From the NCBI GenBank assembly GCA_004764695.1, contig SMSO01000034.1, positions 2,550,501 to 2,614,500 of the forward strand: DNA of 64,000 nt. Direction: 5' to 3'. Below the pieces are notes generated by a model that had not been told where the DNA came from, did not search any database, and saw only the letters and a program-made list of their open reading frames with translations. The translations under genes were made by a program, and so were the position numbers. The DNA is from Schizochytrium sp. TIO01. Its lineage: Eukaryota > Sar > Bigyra > Thraustochytrida > Thraustochytriidae. Numbering within the stretch: position 1 is the first letter of the stretch; every line of letters begins with the position of its first letter. Shown here in pieces: positions 56,165-64,000 of this stretch.

Positions 56165-56833
56165 CTAAACCTGGGACTTGGTGGCCTGGTAGACATCAAA
56201 CACAGGGACCGGGCGGCCAGGATGCTCTTGGGCCTTGTCGCGAGCTATTTTGAGAATCTCAATAAACTGTGTGCCGTGCATGGGTCGAATCTCAAGACTC
56301 TTGGGCCGGCCAGCCTCGGTAATCCAGGTTACGGTAATTTTACCCTTTGCGAGGGAAAGCATGCCGAGGTCTTCAAAGTTGACGCGCTCGGTGTGCCAGG
56401 TGTTGTTGGAGAGCTCACGGGCCACAAGGAGCTGAGTCTCAGTCATGCCAATAAACTCATTGAGCACGATTGTTTTCTCGGTCGGGCGCCTGCTCAGGCA
56501 TCTCTTGATGATAGACGAATAATGCCAAGTGACAAAGAGCAAGATATCGAGAACGATGCCGGCTCCGCCGACAATTGCAACGGGCAATACCTTGAGAATG
56601 ATACCAATAACCAGCAGGACGAGAAAGATCAAGAAACCCACCACTGCGGCCAATAGAAGATCATCACTGCGCCGCAGCACGGCCGCAGCAACCGCTGGAG
56701 CATGCTCACCACCAGCGCGGCTTGGGTATACCTGAACAACCTTTTCACCCTTGAACTTCTTCTGGAGAGCGTCCATAATCATCGTTGGCACCTCCTCGGG
56801 CCGCGGCTCGCGGTAAATCATCGCCTCGTCCAT
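56165..56833 (-). CDS. two-pass membrane protein with C-terminal PH-like domain
   Basis: I choose the Met at 56833 because its context (ACCATGG) is a strong eukaryotic initiation site; an in-frame Met at 56863 adds ten residues. The product has about 222 residues. A helical cytosolic N-terminus (REPRPEEVPTMIMDALQKKF) is followed by two closely spaced membrane segments (about 65-88 and 91-113) forming a hairpin. A soluble C-terminal domain follows (about 125-200) with alternating beta strands (TIVLNEFIGMTETQLLV, KGKITVTWITEAG, SLEIRPM) and a closing helix (QFIEILKIARDKA). That pattern resembles a PH-like fold. No known family is recognised by motif. It probably has a membrane-anchoring or lipid-related role. 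Confidence 0.65.
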   Translation of the reverse strand: MDEAMIYREPRPEEVPTMIMDALQKKFKGEKVVQVYPSRAGGEHAPAVAAAVLRRSDDLLLAAVVGFLIFLVLLVIGIILKVLPVAIVGGAGIVLDILLFVTWHYSSIIKRCLSRRPTEKTIVLNEFIGMTETQLLVARELSNNTWHTERVNFEDLGMLSLAKGKITVTWITEAGRPKSLEIRPMHGTQFIEILKIARDKAQEHPGRPVPVFDVYQATKSQV

Positions 56834-59800
56834 GGTTGCTGAAGTTTTATTCCCCGTCCACACGTTACCACGCGAGGCAAGGCTTTTCGAGTGAGAGAAA
56901 AGGGTTTCTGATTTGAAGTAGTAGCTACACTCGTCCTAATTCACTCGCTCGTGAAAGCACCGCACTTAACAAGACGAAAACAACGCAATTGATCTCCGCA
57001 GCACGTGCACGACCAGATCCAGCTGAGAGACTGCGCTCTCTCGTGACTCGACACAGCTCTCCCTGCGCCAGCAGAGGAGCCGTCAGCAGTCGATTCGGGT
57101 TTGGTCTTCGCCTCGTAGCGTGTGTACGGGTTTCTGCGTGCAATTGCCAAGCTAGTACTTCTACTACGTATGTTTGTTTGCCTTGCCTGAGCGAGCACAA
57201 CTTCGGCAAGTCCAAGTGCCATTTTGGGCTCCTCCTGCGTTTTTAAAAGAAATAGACAGTGGAGAAAGCACTTCAGAGAACGAGAGAGAAAGCAAAGAGA
57301 GAGAGAGAACACTCAGGGCCCTCCTTCGCCTAGAGACTAAGGGCGGCTATGGTGAAGGGTAAGACTAGCCTCTCTAAAGGAGGAAGTGAAACCCACGTGG
57401 ACTTTGCAATCGTTGATCTCTGTCAAATCGAGTGAGAAGAAATGAAATGCGATCGTACAGGACTCGGCGTACTTGGAAGCACGAACATTATGATAGTTGA
57501 GGTTGGTTGAGCTTTGAAGACTCTTCGAGCACGAGCGTGAGCTGGGGAACTTGAATGACTGCGAGCTTGTGCGAAGTAGTAAACTTTAGTAATGGCGATG
57601 CGAGTGTTGACGTGCCTTTAGTGCTGAGGGGCATCGGATTCGATGGTTGTGGCAGTACTTCTCATCTTGAAATTAGTGCTACAACTTTGGCATGAGCAAC
57701 TTTGGAAAGTGTATGGGGTCGGCGGGAATAGAACGCCAACTTCTCAGCAGTATTGCAGCTACCTCTGGTCTTTTAGAAATCATGAAAGGACGGGAGAATA
57801 CTGAAAATCATCACAAGAACCCACCCGAAGTTGAGGAAAACCATACAAAGATCAGCACTCAAATCTGTCAATCAGCGTCCTGCTCAACATTCTGCTGTCA
57901 AAGCCAATATTGCTTACCTTACACAAACTTCCCTCGCTCGGCTGGCTCCACTATATTATGATGGTTGTGAAACCATTGCCCAGCTTTCAATCAACTTTGC
58001 CTAAAAATATAGCTAAACGCATCAGCACTATTTACTCACTTATTATCATCACTCTGAGCATAAACACACGTTTGCTTGAAGTCGCCAATGAGCTGCGCTT
58101 TGTCTTTCTCTGCTATTGCCAGCAACGTAGAACCATTCGGACCGCCACACTGTGCTATCTCTAACCCTTACTGTTTTCCATAGCTAGCTTTACACACCTG
58201 TGCGCGCGTGCAAGAGCATCATTAACAATATTAGGTAGGCACTTCTAGAAATCATCTATGGAAAACCTATAGAGATAATAAATCCACTCATGAATCACCA
58301 CTCTGAGACTGGTGAACTTGAGCTCTGACTCATCAACTACATAGATTGGGCTGTCGCCTGATGACAAGCGAGATCTTGATCAAGATATCAAATTTCTCTT
58401 GAGACAGATTATGAAAGGCTTTTTCGGACAAATTGATAGTTTCAAGGAAAGAAGAACTCTGATGATGGAACGATCTGACTACCACATAATAACTCGCAGC
58501 CGAATCGCTCGAGGCGTTGTGGACGTGGATAATACAGGACCAAACTATCATACTTCCAGTAGAAGTAGTTACCTGCCTGTTAGCAGCTGGTTTCACTGTA
58601 TTCTTAGATATCTGCGAGCATTTGCTTTTCCTTTCACGATATTGCAAGAACCTGAAGTTTCACTACAGGCTCAATCCATATTCTTATATTAGGTATTCAA
58701 CAGGCGCAAGCTCACATTTGGTGTAAAGTTTCATATTCAATCTTGCAAGCGCGTGAACTTGAAGGAACATGAAGAAACGGGCACGCGGCGGCGCTTGCAG
58801 GTGCGAGGCTTGCTGAGTGGAACTTGGTTGCTTCCCACTAAAGCTCAAGGTGTCAAGGATTTCTTTCATTTTGCAAGCTAAGCTACGCGAGAGAACGCAG
58901 CGTAACCTGGTGGGCTTGCACAAAGCGCGAGTCGGCCAGCTTGAGCCGAAGCAGCAAAGTGTCTGCCTTTCAAGCTACTCTCTCGTTTGGGTGTGCAGCT
59001 TTAATGACGTGAGGGCCAACCTCAACGTGCAGCAAGGGTTCTAAAGAGTAGCTTGAAATCTTGCAGAGGATTGGGTTTGTGCAAACTTGAACACATTGGC
59101 TCTGTAAGCTTAGGTATCCTGTAGTCTGAATTTGGTTTATAAACTACTATGTGGATCGTGATAATTGGCAACCATGAGTCATGAGCCGGCTCGCTAGGAA
59201 GCGGCTCTATCCTGTTATATGGCTTCGTCTGTGGAACTTCAAGTTGAGCAGGGAATTTATGATACCAGAGCACTACTCTGATGATGGTGGGGAGTACTGG
59301 AAAGTCTATCCCCCTGTATATTCTAAACATCATATTTTGCAAGTGTACAACAACTTGCTCATCTTTCCAAGCTAATCGCTGCCATTAGTACAGCAGAACG
59401 GCTTCTTCCAAAGGAAAAAGTCATGGTTCCGACATAGAAATGGGCCTCTTTCAAGTTGGGCTGCATCAGGCTGCGAGCGTGTCCTTAGAGTTCACTTGTA
59501 ACACATCTCTTCTCACAAATTCGCAAAGGAGCGTACCACTTACCAGAGTCCATAAGCGAGCTGCCAGCTTAACAAGGACGAGAGCTGGATTCCTTTGAGC
59601 CTGTTTGCTTGGCAAAGAACCGCCACAACTGCCTTTGCTCCGTTTGGTTCTTTTGTAGAAACTGTGAGAGCTGAGTAGAACACGCATTTAAATGATTAGT
59701 CGTTCTCTTCCGTAGTCGTTTCTGTGCAATTGAAAGACTGAATGGTTCTATGGTATGATAACTTCTTCTCATAGCAGTAGACCGTTACATGGTGCTTCAG

Positions 59801-60037
59801 ATCTTACAATGATGTATGAGTCAAGTCGTGTAACAATATGAGAAGGCTCTTCTTATTATAGCTTGCCACTCAAAAGATGCATTGCTTAGGTTTGGGAGCA
59901 AGGAAGCAGCTCTCTTGATCTTATCTAAAGAAAAACTAAGACAACGTTTTGTAAGATAAACTTCTTGAATGGTTTGAGTATGACTTATTTTAAATATGCA
60001 AGGAAAGTTGTAGCGCGCACAGTTCTTTTTGGGAGAC
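56834..60037. other. 3.2-kb gene-poor interval
   Basis: The first part (56834-57360) holds the promoter of the membrane protein gene and a GA-rich tract (about 57280-57310). I cannot support any of the short frames here; the longest are about 100 codons with no recognisable domain. No RNA gene identified. Confidence 0.45.
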
Positions 60038-61432
60038 TTAGAACCCTTTGGGGGCGACAGTTTTAACCTCATTTCTGGTATATCTAAAGCTTGGGCCAAT
60101 GACTTTAGGAGTAAGAAAGGGCTTGAGGCGCATTTTGAGTGCCATTCGTATATCCTCATCACGCACTTCATTGGCCATGTAGCTCCGAAGGCGCTGACGT
60201 CGAAGACGAATCCATACCTTTTCAACAACTGTCATATGTACACCAGTTTGTTGCACGTGCTCAGGCTTAAAGGTACATGCTCGGGCATGTTCCATGCCAC
60301 GACGCATCGATAAACCAACATCTTTGAAGCACCAAATGCAGAAGCAATGACCACAATTTTGATTATTGCAGGCCATGACAATGCTGACCACATCAGTACG
60401 GATAACCGCCATAGCGTGACACGTAGGGCAGCTTGGGCGTAAGATACGATAACGAATGCGGCGAAAGTGTTTAGTCACTTGATCAGCTACTTCGGTCTCC
60501 GAAAGCGGCTGAAAGAAGCTTGCGTCGATTTGTTGCATTGCGTGAGCAAGCTGTTGATATGTAGAGGCAACATTCTTCTCCGTGGTAGTGAGTTCGCGCG
60601 ATGGCACACCAACAGCTCGAAGGAGCTTTTGGATATTGTCGCTCTCCAACACTCCCGGCTCAAACCAACTTTTGTACTTTGTAATCATACTTTGAAGCCG
60701 TTTAATTTGCCGGGGCAGAGTGAATGCACCATATGACAACCACACTTGGGTGAGCCTACTGAAGGCCTCAAGAGGGCCTTCTCGATAGCGACGCCGTAGC
60801 CATTCACCCTCAGTTTGTAAAGCAGCCTTGACTCTATTCACATGCCCAGAGAGTTCGCCTGCTAAATTGGTATGTGCTAGGGCGAAAAAATGAACCTCAT
60901 GTTCGATTTTTCGTTGCTTCAAAAGGCGAGAAGCAGCTTCATCAAGCTTGTCGAGTTCGGTCGTGGACGCCTTATACAGATCCATGCTCTTGAGGGAGGC
61001 TGGGAGCCACGCTTTCCAGAGTGCATGAAACTCACTCATGGCTGCCTTTGCACGCTCCCAGGTCACCTCTACATCGTTTTCGGCATGAGCATTGTCAAAT
61101 CTTTTTAGGAAGGCAGCGCGAAACGTATCAGCTTCTTCGTATTCCTGGTTACCTTCGTACATCTTGACAAGATCATGTTGCAGAAGATAGGAAGCTTTTG
61201 CGATGAGTTTTGACCGACCGGACGCTTCCGCCAGGGCACTTTCCTCACGCATCAAGCTTTCCCAGCACTTGATAAGCGCCTCAAGTTCTGCAGGCCACGT
61301 CTTCTCTACAAGCTCCTCTGCCACCCAGTACCACCTATGCGCTCCAGCTGGATGAACAAGGTCAGCATGCATCTTGCGTAGCTTGTTCACACGAAATGAC
61401 TCTTCAAACACATCCTCAAATGGGTTGTTCAT
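60038..61432 (-). CDS. helical protein with C-terminal IBR/RING2-like zinc finger
   Basis: The protein has 464 residues. Residues 1-330 are predicted largely alpha-helical and charged, with no known motif. Residues about 333-392 form a Cys/His cluster: CPTC, then AC, NQNC, HCFCIWC, H and C. It resembles the IBR/RING2 part of RING-between-RING proteins, but no N-terminal RING1 is seen, so it may be an incomplete or derived member. The tail (about 405-464) reads LRRQRLRSYM ... MRLKPFLTPKVIGPSFR and matches, in order, the end of the LRR-RING/IBR gene at 7152-8817. The ATG at 61432 has AAAC before it and no upstream in-frame Met. It could act in ubiquitin transfer or as a zinc-dependent scaffold. 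Confidence 0.7.
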   Translation of the reverse strand: MNNPFEDVFEESFRVNKLRKMHADLVHPAGAHRWYWVAEELVEKTWPAELEALIKCWESLMREESALAEASGRSKLIAKASYLLQHDLVKMYEGNQEYEEADTFRAAFLKRFDNAHAENDVEVTWERAKAAMSEFHALWKAWLPASLKSMDLYKASTTELDKLDEAASRLLKQRKIEHEVHFFALAHTNLAGELSGHVNRVKAALQTEGEWLRRRYREGPLEAFSRLTQVWLSYGAFTLPRQIKRLQSMITKYKSWFEPGVLESDNIQKLLRAVGVPSRELTTTEKNVASTYQQLAHAMQQIDASFFQPLSETEVADQVTKHFRRIRYRILRPSCPTCHAMAVIRTDVVSIVMACNNQNCGHCFCIWCFKDVGLSMRRGMEHARACTFKPEHVQQTGVHMTVVEKVWIRLRRQRLRSYMANEVRDEDIRMALKMRLKPFLTPKVIGPSFRYTRNEVKTVAPKGF

Positions 61433-63575
61433 GTTTGCCGCAATTCAATTTCGGGCCTCTGTCCTTGAACCTTACCCTGCACGCTTCTGCGTAATATGAC
61501 TGATACCCTCTCCGCCTCCCTTTAATCTTGTCTTTGTTCACAGTCCCCCAAGTACCTCACAACGCTCAACCGCTGGGTCCTTTCGACGCGGTTTGCTTCG
61601 GGGCGTTACGTCTTCAGTGCCCAAAGGCACCTCTTGGCAAACCTGGGAAGACGCAAGCAGCAACTTTGAGACTTGACGCCTTCAGAGCGGCTTCCGCAAG
61701 GCTCTTCGCACGAGCACTTCGCACCTCAGCTTTGGCGTTGCGAAGCAGAACGCTTAATCAGTTTGGCCTCTTTGGAGTTACGGTTTTGCCGTAACATCAA
61801 ACGTCTTTGGGCTCTTCAAGAAAGATCCTGGTTTCTTCGTTAGCTCTTTTACTGTTGCCCCTTATTCTCCGTCAGCAATGGCCACGATTCGAGGGGCTTC
61901 TTAACGAATAGATCGGACTCCGCAAGATCAACGAGACACGGCTCTGCCACAAAGCAAGGCCTCCAACGACGCAGCGCGAGAGAGAAGAACGAGGCACGCA
62001 AAGTTTATTTGGCCGCTCGGGGAAACAAAGCATAACTCTTAATTGTATAAAGAAACTCAAGCAAAAAGTATGTCGAGTTTATGCCGCCGTTGCTGTAAAA
62101 ATGAGAGCGCGAATTGTGAACAGAAACAGATTAAGAGGTCAAACAGATGAATTGATTGACTGTCTCAAAAACTTTCCAGGTCTTCGAAGGCAAACACCAA
62201 GCAAACAAAGGCTTACTCTGGAGACCTCGTCTTTTCGTGTCTGCATTATGGACTGCCATGTTCAAGAGGTTTTTTTATCGAGAAGGTTAATTTGAGACGC
62301 ACCTAGGACGAAGTTTGTAAAGAAACAATGAACCTTCCAGTGACAGACAGCTCTCTTCAGTTTAAAGTTTAGTGAAGCTGCGTCGCTTCATGAGGCCCTT
62401 TATGCAGAACATACACGGTTCGGTTGACGCCATTTGGACATGTGTCCAAACCTCTAAAGCATTTTCACTGCTCAATATAAACATAGGGATTGGGCAAGTA
62501 TAGCGGCTCTAACAGCTTCCAAATCCCACAGGCTATTTTCTATTTCTTTGTTCGAGGCCCTAGCGGCACTTTCCTCAATGAATCCTCGCAACTCTATTTT
62601 CAGTTTCATCGCTTTCCATCCGTCTCTCCGGTCCTTTCCAAGGCTGCTCCTCCACCTGAGGCTTTCTAGCTTTAGTGAGCGACAATCCTTTGTCTCCCTT
62701 TTTTCCAGTCTTTGTGAGATAGATCACTTCTTTCCCCAGCAACTTGCAAGTCGGTGCTTTCTCACAAAAGCAAAGGAGTTCACTTGATCAACACTCGACA
62801 CTTCAGGCATATTTTTTGGTCCAGGCGTCCACGCATACATCACACAATCACCTCTCGAGCTAGACCTCATCAATATTTTGTAAGAAGCTTCATAAATCAA
62901 TTATTTCCTCAAAGTTTATTCACCTCCCTCATAGAAGTGCGTTAATGATAACCATAGGACATAACTTTTTAGTCTTGTTAATAACTGCATGCCTAGCTAG
63001 CTAGATAGGTTGCTCAGCGATGACTTTTTTCGAGATGGGTGATCAAGTTATTCGGCTCCGTCTCATCTCATGCCAGTTTTCTGAAAGGCACCCTCACTAG
63101 TCAGCACACTAATTTTGTATTTTTACCGGGTTAAAGACTAAAGTGAAAGTAAAGCACTTTCATGAGTGCTTACCTGCCTACTTAAACCATTTTGTAGTTC
63201 AAGACCATGTAACGGATAGTCGCATACGGATGATGGTCAAGACTTTGGTTCCGAATAGGATATGGACCAGGCTAGTGAGATAAGCCAGATTCATAGAACA
63301 TAACTAGGAATACATACTAAAATAGTAGTATCAAATGTCTTGTGATTGGGAAGGAAGACGTTATCAAGGTTGTTGGATAAGGTAGAACGTAGCTAAAGTG
63401 TTTTACTCCTCCATGTAAGTGACGCTTTTAAAATGTTACATGATGTAATTACATTTAGTATAAGGTAGCGTGTGTGCTCAGAGGGATTGTAATAATTGAT
63501 GATGCAGTTGGTTCTATTCTGGAGTGATTTAAGAGAGAAGCTTAGTTGGAGAATTTAAGTCTTTAAAAGGGAGGT
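61433..63575. other. 2.1-kb gene-poor interval
   Basis: It lies between the zinc-finger gene and the second receptor and should contain their divergent promoters. Only short chance frames; no repeat or RNA gene recognised. Confidence 0.45.
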
Positions 63576-64000
63576 ATGACATTGCTGCAAAGCGGTTATA
63601 ACTGGACATCGCGCAACATGCGAAGCATTCTTGCTGTGGTCTTGTTAGTTGCGCAGGTTAGCGTGTCTGAGGTCGGCGCGCGGCCTGTGAGGCTGCTCGA
63701 CGACGGAACAGCATCGATCTTTCCAGCATGTTCAGCAAGTTATTCTACACAATGTGCGTTCGTTAACGCTTACAGGCTAGTGGAGTCTCTTTCTAGCACA
63801 TTAAGTCAGTCCACTGATGTCGATACTGTTCTTGAACAAGTAAGCAACAAAACCTATAACGGAGAAGATGCGCTGCACTTTGCTCCGTATATCTTAGAAA
63901 CAACGAATATGACATGTGTAGCGAACGGCCGAAATTCATCATTCAATGGCAAAACAATGGCGGAAATTGCGAAAACGTTTATGTCTGTTAATACCCTCCA
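63576..64000 (+). CDS. 5' end of a second class C-type receptor (paralogue of the 51020-54202 gene)
   Basis: An open frame starts at 63576 (or 63618, an in-frame Met directly before the hydrophobic core SILAVVLLVAQVSV) and runs off the right edge. It has a signal peptide, then ARPVRLLDDG, which is identical to the other receptor. The first C-x7-C pair (CSASYSTQC) and a FAPYILETTN section matching FSPYIFDATSN follow. Only the beginning of the first sensor-like repeat is visible; the membrane part lies outside. The orientation is opposite to the first receptor, which starts 9.4 kb to the left. Confidence 0.8.
   Translation, partial: MTLLQSGYNWTSRNMRSILAVVLLVAQVSVSEVGARPVRLLDDGTASIFPACSASYSTQCAFVNAYRLVESLSSTLSQSTDVDTVLEQVSNKTYNGEDALHFAPYILETTNMTCVANGRNSSFNGKTMAEIAKTFMSVNTL

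Noticed and set aside
56222-56656. 144-codon plus-strand frame
   Set aside because: Antisense of the two-pass PH-like membrane protein gene, which has a better start context and membrane topology.
56925-57312. Overlapping frames of 96 and 123 codons on the minus strand upstream of the PH-like gene
   Set aside because: Two frames compete for the same DNA, neither has a domain, and the DNA is the expected promoter region of the neighbouring gene.

Overview
The window looks like a nuclear genome segment of a unicellular eukaryote, most likely a stramenopile protist. A labyrinthulomycete (thraustochytrid-like) host is my best guess; no species is proven. The reasons are a canonical-type histone H3, genes that are mostly intronless but include one clearly spliced gene, class C GPCRs with extracellular sensor repeats, RING/IBR zinc-finger proteins, very large secreted or membrane adhesin-like proteins, and long gene-poor AT-rich spacers. 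I see no tRNA, rRNA or CRISPR array.

Region 1 (about 1-6.8 kb) is different. It is gene-dense and intronless, with spacers of 45-115 bp and one tail-to-tail gene overlap. It encodes a heliorhodopsin, a divergent TATA-binding protein, three other multi-pass membrane proteins (one claudin-like) and a long coiled-coil protein with a lysine-rich repeat tail. This mix and packing suggest a segment of an integrated large DNA virus (mirusvirus- or nucleocytovirus-like). No capsid, terminase or viral polymerase gene lies inside the window, so this is inference.

Region 2 (about 7.1-23.4 kb) is host-like. It holds a spliced LRR plus RING/IBR gene whose 5' end is not visible next to the virus-like block, two orphan genes, an unusual histone H3, and a segmental duplication (17.2-18.5 and 20.5-22.0 kb). 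The duplication leaves a truncated copy and an intact copy of a 670-residue coiled-coil gene. Both copies carry a perfect palindrome upstream of the ATG.

Region 3 (24.0-28.4 kb) encodes on the minus strand what I read as one very long replication protein. A family A-like polymerase palm (TV-Pol-like) is joined to a herpesvirus UL9-type origin-binding helicase. A reading-frame break separates the helicase core from its last motifs, and a degenerate direct repeat of about 130 bp sits upstream. This looks like a virus- or transposon-derived replicon and is the most unusual single gene here.

Region 4 (30.4-64 kb) is a surface-protein and receptor neighbourhood. It has a LamG-type membrane protein, two paralogous giant type I membrane proteins (one with a sharply GC-rich block inside the ORF), two paralogous five-pass membrane proteins (one frameshifted in a homopolymer), a class C GPCR with four tandem C-x7-C sensor-like repeats and the 5' end of a paralogue at the right edge. 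It also has a PH-like two-pass membrane protein and a second zinc-finger protein that shares its C-terminal module with the LRR-RING/IBR gene. Secretory and membrane proteins dominate, which suggests environmental sensing and cell-surface functions.
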